Below, in pieces: positions 1 to 7,479 of a stretch of 14,618 bases of DNA (within the stretch, counting starts at the first letter, position 1; each line of letters opens with the position of its first letter). The position numbers were made by a program, and so were the translations under genes. The stretch is from the NCBI GenBank assembly GCA_029778965.1, contig JAKPBL010000654.1, positions 1 through 14,618 of the forward strand, written 5' to 3'. Below the pieces are notes generated by a model, which had not been told where the DNA came from, did not search any database, and worked only from the letters and a program-made list of their open reading frames with translations. The DNA comes from Bacteroidota bacterium. GTDB lineage: Bacteria > Bacteroidota > Bacteroidia > Chitinophagales > Chitinophagaceae.

Positions 1-878
1 GTTATGCGTGTGGGAAATGCATTGCGTGTTATTTGGTTGAGCCAGTTCGTATTGCTGCCATAGTCGGTGCCGCCGTTTGCCAGGTAGGTTTGCTTATCCA
101 TCACAGGCAGGTACCTGTTTTTGGTTTCGGACGATGCATACCCATTATATTCCACCCTGGTTTTTCCCTTTACGCCCGATTTGGTCGTGATCAGGATCAC
201 CCCCGAAGAGCCTCTTGTGCCGTAAATGGCAGCGGCGCCACCGTCTTTCAGCACGTCGACCGACGCAATATCATTCGGGTCGACGCTGTTCAGATCAACA
301 CCGATAATGCCATCTACAATCACCAAAGGCTGGGAGCCGGCGCCCAGGGTCGATAAGCCCCGCAGTCTTATGGTATAGGTGCCATTGGGGTTGCCCTGTG
401 GCGCCACAATGCTTAGTCCCGCTACCTTGCCTTGCAGCAACTGGGCGGGGTTGTTAATGGCGCCCTTATTGAGGTCGGCCGGGTTCAGATGGGTCACGGC
501 ATTGCTCACCTCCTTTTTGGCAACGGTTCCGTATCCAACCACCACCACATCTGCAAGAACCTGGTTTTCAACATTCAACGTTATTTCCAGGGGCGCATCA
601 TTTACAACGGTAAGCTCCTGGAGCTGGTACCCGGTGTAGCTGAACACCAATACAGCAGGGGGTGTAACGCCCGAAAGCGAAAACCGGCCCTCACTGTCGG
701 TAACCGTGCCCAGGCTGGTTTGCCTTACAGTTATGGTAACGTTCTGAAGGGGATCGCCTTTGTCATTTTTAACGGTACCCTGCAGGTTCAGGCGCTGCGA
801 AAACGCCGCCTGGCTACAAAAAATACCGAGGGCAAAAAACAAAACAATGCGAAAGCAGTCGCTGATTTTTTCTATCAT
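1..878 (-). CDS. SusC/RagA-family TonB-linked outer membrane receptor, N-terminal part (runs off the window)
   Basis: Reading leftward from the ATG at 878 gives 292 open codons to the window edge, so the barrel and C-terminus are missing. Residues 1-28 form a signal peptide ending FSQ. Residues 31-105 look like a CarboxypepD_reg (beta-sandwich) domain (LQGTVKNDKGDPLQNVTI, FSYTGYQ). DVVVVGYGT at 110-118 opens the plug domain, followed by hallmark SusC plug motifs: LLQGKVAGL (147-155), IRLRGLSTLG (170-179), PLVIVDGI (184-191) and IYGTRGSSGVILITTKSG (218-235). SusC proteins import glycans or peptides across the outer membrane with a SusD lipoprotein and TonB energy. The substrate cannot be told from this part, and the expected susD gene would lie beyond base 1. 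There is no STN domain, so sigma/anti-sigma transenvelope control is unlikely. The regulator at 1148-2785 lies directly upstream in the same orientation. Confidence 0.95.
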   Translation of the reverse strand, partial: MIEKISDCFRIVLFFALGIFCSQAAFSQRLNLQGTVKNDKGDPLQNVTITVRQTSLGTVTDSEGRFSLSGVTPPAVLVFSYTGYQLQELTVVNDAPLEITLNVENQVLADVVVVGYGTVAKKEVSNAVTHLNPADLNKGAINNPAQLLQGKVAGLSIVAPQGNPNGTYTIRLRGLSTLGAGSQPLVIVDGIIGVDLNSVDPNDIASVDVLKDGGAAAIYGTRGSSGVILITTKSGVKGKTRVEYNGYASSETKNRYLPVMDKQTYLANGGTDYGSNTNWLNQITRNAFPTRI

Positions 879-1000
879 ATGGCCAGTTTTAGTTTGGAAA
901 AAATGTTGGTTGTAGCAATCGATCGGTTTCCAATTTACAGGCGCAAACAAGCGCGGAGTTGTCCGTCAAGGAAAAAACTAAACGAAATGCTTCTGCAACT

Positions 1001-1019
1001 AATTGATAACAAATCAATT
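1001..1019. promoter_or_regulatory. Inverted repeat upstream of the susC-family gene, possible operator
   Basis: AATTGAT and ATCAATT form perfect 7-bp arms around a 5-bp spacer, about 120 bp upstream of the susC-like start, in the 269-bp gap after the regulator gene. The spacing suits binding by a dimeric regulator, perhaps the adjacent HTH protein, but that link is inference. No TTTG-N19-TAnnTTTG promoter is clear in this gap. There is also an imperfect GC-rich inverted repeat at about 1060-1103 that could end the regulator transcript. Confidence 0.35.
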
Positions 1020-1147
1020 GCATTGCACTCTTAACGGCATAAATCTAAATGACAACAGCACGAAAACCGGGTTTCCGCCGGCTGAAGAGGTTGCCGGTTT
1101 CGGAATTCGGGAGGGAAAGACAGCCCGAAAGCGGTCGGGGAATTCTG

Positions 1148-2785
1148 TCAGAAAGTGCCGATTTTCATGATCCTTTTTTCAAAATCAGCGGGATGGATCG
1201 ATTTGTTTTTCACCCTTGACCGGTAAGTGTAAATGGTGGTCAGGGAATAACGGAGCAGGGAAGCAATCCGGTTGCTGTCGGATATGCCCAGCCTGATAAG
1301 GGCGAATATGCGCAGTTCGGTGGAAAGCCCTTCGCTGGGTTTGGGCAGGATCTTTTCCTCTTCGGGCATCAACTCGTTGAACTTTTCGACATAATCGGGA
1401 AATATGGTCAAAAACGCTTTGTCGAAGCTGTGGTAGAAGCCCTTCAGCTCCGTTTCCACCGCAGCGTCCCGGATGATATCCGGAGAATCACCGGCATGCC
1501 CCTTTTTTAAAATATTTCTTTTTTGCAAAGATTTCTGGTAGTCCTCGATTTTCCCCATGTAGGTAGAGCAGAGGTCGACAAAATGACCAATATAGAATTC
1601 TTTAATGTGGCTCGCGTCGGAAAGCTCTGCATTGACATTACTGAGCTGCTGGTTGGCTGCCTTCAGTTCTTCATTCATCCCGTCGAGTTTTCTCCGGGCA
1701 TTGGCCAGCGAAACCATGTGCTTCCGGATTTGGACGACAGTAATCAGCAGACCGACGGAAAGGGCGCTGATGATGGCCAGCGCTGCTCTCATCCTGTTTT
1801 TCTGCCGCTGGCTCTCTTCCAGGTAGGCCTTCTCAATAATCGGAAGCATTTTCCCGATCTGGAGGTTCCGGTACCGTGCATTGAAAAAATTGGCATCATC
1901 CAACGCATAATGGGTGTATTTATAGGCCCCCTTAACGTCGCCGGTAAGAAACAGGGTGTTCGACAGCGAAATAAGCGCCAGGTTTTCTTTGGTGGTGCTT
2001 TGCACATCGGCAATGGCTGCCATGACCATGTATTTCAGTTTCTCGGCCTTCTCGCGACCGCCGTTGAATTCATTATAGAACAGCGCCATGCAAAGATTCG
2101 CTCCCGCATACATGTGTTTGGAGGGGTCTACCTTTTTCAGGCAGGCTTCAAGGGCCCTCTTTGCATTGTTGTTGTCCTGTTTAACATAATAGTCCTTGAA
2201 CTTCCAGAAATAAAACTCCTCCGAATCCGGCCGCATGTATGCCAGCCCTGAATCCCGGTACTTTACGAGTTGTGAACTGTAGATGTTTCTGTATTGCCGG
2301 TCATCGATAAAGTCGAGCAAATACACATACAATTCTTCCTGCGCGGTGTAATACAGCAATTTCAGGCTGTCGCCGAGTACGGCCGAAGGAATCGAGTCGA
2401 GCAGCTTCTGCGATTCATTAAATATACCTACCGACGAAAGCAACCGGGCCTGCTGGATCTGCATTTCAAATTTCCAGTCGTCGTTCTTATTGGCAATGGC
2501 AACCTGTTTATTCAGCACAATATATTTCAACGCAGAATCGCTGATATAATATTGATATTCCTCGATAATCCGTTTGTTGAGATTGAACTGCTCCTGCGCT
2601 GTTTTATTGACCAGTTGCGCTTTTAATCCTTCAATCTTGCGGTCTTTGTTTTTCTGGTAATATTCTTTGTTTTTGAGAGATTGGTCCAACAGATCCAAAA
2701 GAGAGTCGGTGGCCGACTGCGCCATTGAACAATGAAAGAATGCCAATAAGGAAAGAACAAGCAGGTGTTTTTTGAGAGAAAACAT
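1148..2785 (-). CDS. Membrane-anchored HTH regulator, DUF6377 type, upstream of susC
   Basis: The 545-aa protein has four visible parts. Residues 1-22 are a signal peptide ending CSMAQ. Residues 25-325 are helical and TPR-like. One transmembrane helix lies at about 333-353 (ALAIISALSVGLLITVV), followed by a short coiled coil at 357-392. The C-terminal cytoplasmic region includes IKEFYIGHFVDLCSTYM (394-410) and ends in a LuxR-like helix-turn-helix at about 486-527 (LSTELRIFALIRLGISDSNRIA ... TIYTYRSRVKNKS). This matches the Bacteroidota DUF6377 regulators that sit next to susCD loci. The periplasmic part probably senses a signal and the HTH part acts on the neighbouring promoter. It lies upstream of and co-oriented with the SusC-like gene, which supports local control. 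The ligand is unknown. The HTH assignment is by eye. Confidence 0.85.
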   Translation of the reverse strand: MFSLKKHLLVLSLLAFFHCSMAQSATDSLLDLLDQSLKNKEYYQKNKDRKIEGLKAQLVNKTAQEQFNLNKRIIEEYQYYISDSALKYIVLNKQVAIANKNDDWKFEMQIQQARLLSSVGIFNESQKLLDSIPSAVLGDSLKLLYYTAQEELYVYLLDFIDDRQYRNIYSSQLVKYRDSGLAYMRPDSEEFYFWKFKDYYVKQDNNNAKRALEACLKKVDPSKHMYAGANLCMALFYNEFNGGREKAEKLKYMVMAAIADVQSTTKENLALISLSNTLFLTGDVKGAYKYTHYALDDANFFNARYRNLQIGKMLPIIEKAYLEESQRQKNRMRAALAIISALSVGLLITVVQIRKHMVSLANARRKLDGMNEELKAANQQLSNVNAELSDASHIKEFYIGHFVDLCSTYMGKIEDYQKSLQKRNILKKGHAGDSPDIIRDAAVETELKGFYHSFDKAFLTIFPDYVEKFNELMPEEEKILPKPSEGLSTELRIFALIRLGISDSNRIASLLRYSLTTIYTYRSRVKNKSIHPADFEKRIMKIGTF

Positions 2786-2796
2786 TTCAAATCAGG

Positions 2797-2826
2797 TAAA
2801 ATTAGAGACGCAGAACGCCACCCAAG
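2797..2826 (-). promoter_or_regulatory. Weak candidate Bacteroidota promoter for the regulator gene
   Basis: On the minus strand CTTG (2823-2826) is separated by 18 bp from TAATTTTA (2797-2804). This resembles TTTG-N19-TAnnTTTG with one mismatch in each box, and the ATG lies 11 bp downstream at 2785. The match is imperfect and the placement is the main support. Confidence 0.3.
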
Positions 2827-2863
2827 TTAATGAAAAAAAGGAAGCGGCTATTTGTCGTGAACC

Positions 2864-2880
2864 TCTCCTGAATCAGGAGA
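2864..2880. repeat. 17-bp palindrome spanning the helicase stop codon
   Basis: TCTCCTGA and TCAGGAGA are perfect 8-bp arms around a single A. The TGA stop of the SNF2 gene (2873-2875) lies in one arm. No T-tract follows on either strand, so this is not a canonical terminator. It could be an RNA-end hairpin or a protein-binding site upstream of the regulator gene. Confidence 0.45.
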
Positions 2881-5722
2881 ACAAATACTGCAGGTCATCT
2901 TCCGTCAGGTTCTTGATAAACCCGTCTTCTTCATTCACCAGGGCATCAGACACTGATTTTTTCCGTTGCTGCAGTTCGATGATCTTTTCTTCAATGCTGT
3001 CTTTGCAGATCATCTGGTAAGCAAATACTTTTTTTGTTTGCCCGATACGGTAGGCCCGGTCGATCGCCTGTTGCTGCACGGCCGTATTCCACCAGGGATC
3101 GGCGAGGAACACATAATCGGCAGCCGTCAGGGTCAGCCCGGTATTGCCGGCTTTTAAGCTGATCAGGAAAACCCCGACCTTGTTGACCGGATCCTGGAAA
3201 GCAGTTACCATTTCCATTCTTTTGGCTGGCGGCGTATCGCCGTCAAAATGATAATACGCTATGCCTTCTTTTTCGCACAACGCGCCAAGTAAACGAAGCG
3301 TGCCCTTAAACTGCGAAAACACCAGCACCTTATTCTGCCGCAGCTTTCCGCGCAAATGGTCGATCAGCGTAGCCGCTTTTACCGAGCTCACTCCCGCCTG
3401 CCCTTCCAGCATCGACGGCGCAGAACAGATCTGTCGCAACCGCTGCATTCCCTGTAACACCGACAGCCTGGACTTGGCCAACCCTTCCCGTTTTATGTTC
3501 AGGAAAAGGCTGTCCCTGATCTGCGACAGGGTCTCTTCATACAGCTCTTTCTGGTCTGCTTCCATTTCACACCACTGTATTGCTTCCGTTTTTGGCGGCA
3601 GGTCGGTCGCCACCTGCTGTTTGGTGCGCCGCAATACAAACGGCGCCGTCAGTTGCTGCAACAGGCCGATCTTTTCTTCATCCTGGTACCGGTCGATCGG
3701 CAGGGCATATTCACGCCTGAAAAATTCGATTTGTCCCAATAGTCCCGGCACCAGGAAATGCAATTGCGCAAAGAGATCCATCGTATTGTTCATAACCGGT
3801 GTGCCGCTCAGCGCCACGCGCGCCTTCGCCCGTAACTGCCATGCAGCGCGGGTGATCCGGGCCGACGGGTTTTTTATGGTATGGCTTTCATCGAGCACTA
3901 CCGCTTCCCATTCGATCGCCGACAACAGGTCGAGATCGCTGCGCAACGTGCCGTAGCTGGTAATAAGAACGGCCGCACCGGGCGCCTCGAAAAAAGTGCC
4001 GATCTCCCTGCCTGCTTCATGGTACACCATCGCCGGCAGGCTGGGAGCGAAGCGATCGATCTCGGCTTTCCAGTTATGAAGCAGGCTCGCGGGACAAACA
4101 ATCAGCGCTTTCTTTTTTCCCGGCGTTTCCAGCAGGCGGGCCAGGAAACAAATAGTCTGCAGGGTTTTGCCCAATCCCATATCATCGGCCAGGCAGGCGC
4201 CGGCATCGATTTCCTGCAAAAGGCAAAGCCATTCATATCCTTTTTGCTGGTAGGGCCGCAGGGTGGCTGTCACGGCGGGCGACAGCGGATATAAAATGGT
4301 ATCGGTTTCCTGCCATTGCTTCCAGCGCTCCCACCATTGTTCACGCACGGGTCTTACGGCAGGCAACGCTTCCGATTGCAGCGATAAGAACAACCATTGC
4401 GGAACGCTTACAATGTCGGCTTTTACCCGGCCGTGCTTCAGCAGCAGGCTGTATTGCTGCAGCCACTCGTCGGTGAGCAGCAAAATCGACTGGTCTTTCA
4501 GCAGCAGCGATCGCTGCCCGGCCAGCAACAATTTCTGCAGCTCATGCAGCGCTATCTTCTCCTTACCGCAACGCAGCTCCATTTGCAGCGACTGCCAGCT
4601 ACCTTCCAGCGGCCCCGGGCTGACGGTGGTTTCCAGCGGGTGGGCCGCATAACGGAAATGCTTCAGAAAAGCCATGCCCAACAGTTCTACATTTTCGGCC
4701 AGCAACTGGTGATAGGCCTTCAGGAACCAGTGTTTCTTACCCGCTTCGGCAAACGACAGGTGGTAAACGCCGTTCAACTGGCGGCTGAAATTAGGATGCA
4801 GGGCCTGGAGTTGACGGCGGAAAGCATCTTCCGCCGCGCGGTTACGCCGCACCTCGTAGGTTTTTCCCTGCTGGTGAAACCGTTCGCTGTGCTGCCAGCT
4901 TCCTTCCACCCAAAACCCATCGTAATTCCATCTTGGCGTAAACAGCAGGAACGACTGGCTGATCTCGGAGAGATATACCGCCGGCTGCGGTTCGCTGTCG
5001 ATCAGTTCAACGGCATCCATTTGTGCCGTGTCTATCCGGTAATCGCCGAGCCTGCCCAGCACCTGCTCCGAGAAACCTGCGGGATCGTGCGCATAATCGG
5101 CCGGGTCATTGGCTTCCAGCCATTGCAGCACCTGGTAGTCTTCATAACGCAGCAGGAAATAGTTGTCGTGGTGCTGCAGCACCAGCTTATGCCTGACAAG
5201 CTCATCTGGCGCATATACATTACCGTTAATACTGATCTTTGTTCGCAGCGCCAGCGCTTCTTCTTCGGTTCTTTCTACCACGAAATGCAGCAGGGGCGTT
5301 TCCGTGCTCAGTTGACAAACGCAGGTACGCGGGTTGCCGGTAGCGGCAACGGTTACCTGGTGGTAACAGCGAAGTTCGCCGGCAAACCCAAAAGCCGCCG
5401 CCAGCAAAGGATGCACCTGCCGGAGAAAAGACCGTTCAACGAACGACGACAGCGCCGTGCCCGCTTTTTGTTTGGCGTGCGTACGCGTCAGCTCGCTGAC
5501 CCGGGCAGAGAGCTTTTCATCGGTAAGGGCCTCGAATGCAGCCTTTGCAGCGGCGGACATACCGGGAAAATGGGTTTGCAGCAGAGATGTGCTGAGCGGC
5601 TCGCGGGCGGTATCGATGCCACGCGCCGATTTGCTGATGTGTATCAGTTCAAAGGGCGCCCATCGTTGCCCCAGGCGCGACGGCTTAAAAAAAAGAAAAG
5701 TGCTCGTTTCCGGTTTTTGCAT
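2873..5722 (-). CDS. SNF2-family DEAD/DEAH helicase-like ATPase
   Basis: The 949-aa protein has a complete Swi2/Snf2 motor in its C-terminal half. Motif I is DDMGLGKT (513-520, K519), motif II DESH (611-614), motif III SGTP (639-642). The second RecA lobe includes VLVFSQF (799-805), SLKAGNTGLTLTAADYVFLADPWWN (855-879) and motif VI QAIDRAYRIGQ (885-895). Such proteins translocate on double-stranded DNA and remodel protein-DNA or RNA polymerase complexes. The N-terminal 480 residues are the usual poorly conserved bacterial extension. I do not see the CxCx(n)CxH SWIM zinc motif that many bacterial SNF2 proteins carry. The first Met at 5722 lies only 7 bp after a perfect -7 promoter box, so the message may be nearly leaderless. 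The gene is upstream of and co-oriented with the susC regulator, but nothing ties it functionally to that locus. Confidence 0.95.
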   Translation of the reverse strand: MQKPETSTFLFFKPSRLGQRWAPFELIHISKSARGIDTAREPLSTSLLQTHFPGMSAAAKAAFEALTDEKLSARVSELTRTHAKQKAGTALSSFVERSFLRQVHPLLAAAFGFAGELRCYHQVTVAATGNPRTCVCQLSTETPLLHFVVERTEEEALALRTKISINGNVYAPDELVRHKLVLQHHDNYFLLRYEDYQVLQWLEANDPADYAHDPAGFSEQVLGRLGDYRIDTAQMDAVELIDSEPQPAVYLSEISQSFLLFTPRWNYDGFWVEGSWQHSERFHQQGKTYEVRRNRAAEDAFRRQLQALHPNFSRQLNGVYHLSFAEAGKKHWFLKAYHQLLAENVELLGMAFLKHFRYAAHPLETTVSPGPLEGSWQSLQMELRCGKEKIALHELQKLLLAGQRSLLLKDQSILLLTDEWLQQYSLLLKHGRVKADIVSVPQWLFLSLQSEALPAVRPVREQWWERWKQWQETDTILYPLSPAVTATLRPYQQKGYEWLCLLQEIDAGACLADDMGLGKTLQTICFLARLLETPGKKKALIVCPASLLHNWKAEIDRFAPSLPAMVYHEAGREIGTFFEAPGAAVLITSYGTLRSDLDLLSAIEWEAVVLDESHTIKNPSARITRAAWQLRAKARVALSGTPVMNNTMDLFAQLHFLVPGLLGQIEFFRREYALPIDRYQDEEKIGLLQQLTAPFVLRRTKQQVATDLPPKTEAIQWCEMEADQKELYEETLSQIRDSLFLNIKREGLAKSRLSVLQGMQRLRQICSAPSMLEGQAGVSSVKAATLIDHLRGKLRQNKVLVFSQFKGTLRLLGALCEKEGIAYYHFDGDTPPAKRMEMVTAFQDPVNKVGVFLISLKAGNTGLTLTAADYVFLADPWWNTAVQQQAIDRAYRIGQTKKVFAYQMICKDSIEEKIIELQQRKKSVSDALVNEEDGFIKNLTEDDLQYLFS

Positions 5723-5729
5723 CGGGCTG

Positions 5730-5737
5730 CAAATATA
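5730..5737 (-). promoter_or_regulatory. Perfect -7 box (TATATTTG) for the SNF2 gene
   Basis: The minus strand reads TATATTTG, matching the Bacteroidota -7 consensus TAnnTTTG exactly. It ends 7 bp before the helicase ATG. No TTTG is found at the expected 19-21 bp upstream. If used, transcription would begin within a few bases of the start codon. Confidence 0.5.
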
Positions 5738-5753
5738 GGCGCTGGCGGTTTTG

Positions 5754-5761
5754 TATCTTTG
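5754..5761 (+). promoter_or_regulatory. Perfect -7 box (TATCTTTG) for the aminotransferase gene
   Basis: TATCTTTG matches TAnnTTTG exactly and lies 17 bp before the ATG at 5779, a usual spacing. No clear TTTG -33 box precedes it. It points away from the helicase -7 box at 5730-5737, and both sit in a 56-bp divergent gap. Confidence 0.55.
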
Positions 5762-5778
5762 CGGGCAAATAGCATCGT

Positions 5779-7041
5779 ATGGGTGAACAGTTAAGCCACT
5801 TGTCGGAAACCCTTATCGGGTCGGAGATCGTTAAGCTGGGTGGTGAGATCCGCGAACGCATCAGCAGGGGTGAAAAAATATTCAATTTTACCGTGGGAGA
5901 TTTTGACCCTGCCATCTTCCCGATACCGAAGGCCCTGGAAGACGAGATCGTAACTGCCTATCGCCAGCATTTCACCAATTACCCGGCCGCCGACGGCAAT
6001 GCCGATCTGCGCCAGGCCATTATTGATTTCACCCGCTCCACCACGCAACTGGACTACCGCCCCGACGAATGCCTCGTTGCTGCCGGCGGACGGCCGCTCA
6101 TCTATGCCTGTTTTCGCGCGGTGGTAGACAAGGGCGACAAAGTGGTGTATGCCGTTCCTTCGTGGAACAACAATCACTATACGCATTTCTGCGAGGCCGA
6201 ACACGTGGTGGTGGAAGCAGGCGCCGAAAACAATTTCATGCCTTCCGCCGAATTGCTGGCGCCGCGCATCAAAGGAGCAGCCTTGCTGGCCCTGTGCTCG
6301 CCGCAGAATCCGACGGGCACTACCTTTTCAAAAGCGGCGCTGGAACAGATCTGCGACCTTGTGATCGCTGAAAATGCCCGGCGCGCCCCGCACGAAAAAA
6401 AGCTCTATGTATTGTTCGACCAGATGTACGGTCACCTGACTTATGGCGATATACAGCATTATAACCCGGTTTCCCTAAAACCCGCCATGCGCGAGTACAC
6501 CCTGTTCATCGATGCAATCAGCAAGGTCTTTGCCGCCACCGGGGTGCGGGTGGGCTGGAGCCTGGGGCCGGCAAAGCTCATCGCCAAGATGAAAGCCATT
6601 CTTACGCACGTAGGCGCCTGGGCGCCGATGGCAGAACAAAAAGCGACGGCGCGTTTCCTGCTGCGCCGCGACGAGATCGGGGAGTACCTGGCACATTTCA
6701 AGGCGGAAGTTGAATTCCGGCTGCGCGCTATCTACCAGGGAATTGAATCACTGAAAGCGGCCGGCTATCCCGTAGCCGCTATTCCGCCGGAGGCGGCCAT
6801 CTACCTGACGGTCAAATTCGACCTGCGGGGTAAAACCACGGCCACGGGTAAGTTGCTGGAAACGCAGGCCGATGTATCCGATTACCTGCTCTCGGCAGCC
6901 AAGCTGGCAGTGGTGCCCTTTTATGCTTTTGGCGCGGCGGCTGATTCGCCCTGGTACAGGCTTAGTGTGGGAACCTGCAAAAAAGAAGAGATAGACGGAA
7001 TGCTGAAGTTGCTGGAAGATGCGCTGGAAGCCCTGCGCTAA
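5779..7041 (+). CDS. PLP-dependent aminotransferase, class I/II (aspartate aminotransferase fold)
   Basis: The 420-aa protein is a full-length fold-type I aminotransferase. Visible features are FTVGDFDP near the N-terminus (37-44), AAGGRPLIYA (101-110) at the phosphate-binding helix, and SPQNPTG (174-180, N177). FDQMY (213-217) supplies the PLP-pyridine Asp214 and Tyr217. DAISKVFAATGVRVGW (245-260) carries the Schiff-base Lys249 and a phosphate-binding Arg257. YRLSVG (393-398) contains Arg394, which should bind the substrate carboxylate. These residues predict a working enzyme transferring an amino group between an amino acid and a 2-oxo acid. The amino donor cannot be read from the sequence. 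It has its own promoter in the gap shared with the SNF2 gene. Its TAA overlaps the TAG of the convergent small gene by 3 bases. Confidence 0.93.
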   Translation: MGEQLSHLSETLIGSEIVKLGGEIRERISRGEKIFNFTVGDFDPAIFPIPKALEDEIVTAYRQHFTNYPAADGNADLRQAIIDFTRSTTQLDYRPDECLVAAGGRPLIYACFRAVVDKGDKVVYAVPSWNNNHYTHFCEAEHVVVEAGAENNFMPSAELLAPRIKGAALLALCSPQNPTGTTFSKAALEQICDLVIAENARRAPHEKKLYVLFDQMYGHLTYGDIQHYNPVSLKPAMREYTLFIDAISKVFAATGVRVGWSLGPAKLIAKMKAILTHVGAWAPMAEQKATARFLLRRDEIGEYLAHFKAEVEFRLRAIYQGIESLKAAGYPVAAIPPEAAIYLTVKFDLRGKTTATGKLLETQADVSDYLLSAAKLAVVPFYAFGAAADSPWYRLSVGTCKKEEIDGMLKLLEDALEALR

Positions 7042-7289
7042 TTTTTGTTGTTGAGGAAAACAAAGGCTGATTCGCCAATGGAAATCGTTTGCAGGATATG
7101 GCGGCTGTCGGCAAAAACGCGGAATTTGTTGCAGTCGATTACTTCAAAAACGGCGCAGAATGTCTGTGCGTTTTCCACATTCATCAGCAGGCTGTGAAGC
7201 CGGCTCAACTCCATCTCCATTTCCGCTTCGTTATGGCGGGCATTTTTTACCAGTACAAGCAAATCGCGGTTCGGCGCTTTCATCTCCAT
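7038..7289 (-). CDS. Hypothetical 83-aa protein, second gene of a small operon
   Basis: I do not recognise a family. The protein has a charged helical first half rich in Glu, Met and Leu (EAEMEMELSRLHSLL) and a second half with alternating beta-like segments (TFCAVFEVID, CNKFRVFAD). There is no signal peptide or membrane segment. Codon use on the minus strand is ordinary for the window, which supports real coding. The start is 6 bp after the stop of the upstream 44-aa lipoprotein gene, so the two are probably co-transcribed. Its stop overlaps that of the convergent aminotransferase. The start could also be the in-frame ATG two codons later. Confidence 0.65.
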   Translation of the reverse strand: MEMKAPNRDLLVLVKNARHNEAEMEMELSRLHSLLMNVENAQTFCAVFEVIDCNKFRVFADSRHILQTISIGESAFVFLNNKN

Positions 7290-7295
7290 CAGATT

Positions 7296-7430
7296 TTAAT
7301 AACCAACAAAGCCTTTGTGCAGGTTGCAGCCGCAGTTCTTTTTGCCGCCTGCTTTTCCACTGCTGCTACACCCTGTAGCAAGGCTACCCATTAATACGAT
7401 CAGAACAAGGTAAATAACCGTCTTCTTCAT
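7296..7430 (-). CDS. Small predicted lipoprotein (44 aa)
   Basis: A 45-codon frame runs from ATG at 7430 to TAA at 7296-7298. The N-terminus has a KK pair, a hydrophobic core (VIYLVLIVLMGS) and LATGC, a reasonable lipobox with Cys21 as the lipidated residue. The mature peptide is only 24 residues: SSS, a Lys/Gly-rich linker (GKAGGKK), then NCGCNLHKGFVGY with a CxC pair and a His. I read it as an envelope-anchored peptide, with the CxC/His cluster possibly binding metal (inference). It precedes the 83-aa gene by 6 bp. An antisense frame of similar size exists but lacks this organisation. Confidence 0.7.
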   Translation of the reverse strand: MKKTVIYLVLIVLMGSLATGCSSSGKAGGKKNCGCNLHKGFVGY

Positions 7431-7479
7431 ATTTTAGATTTCTAATTTAAACTTAATCTTTTAGAAAAAAGTATTCTAT

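Noticed and set aside
432..1034. 200-codon plus-strand frame
   Set aside because: It is antisense to the SusC-like N-terminus, which has unmistakable family motifs; the frame merely runs through it into the gap.
4397..5794. 465-codon open frame on the plus strand
   Set aside because: It lies antisense to the SNF2 helicase, has no recognisable domain, and is low in normal protein patterns. It is a shadow of the GC-rich helicase gene.
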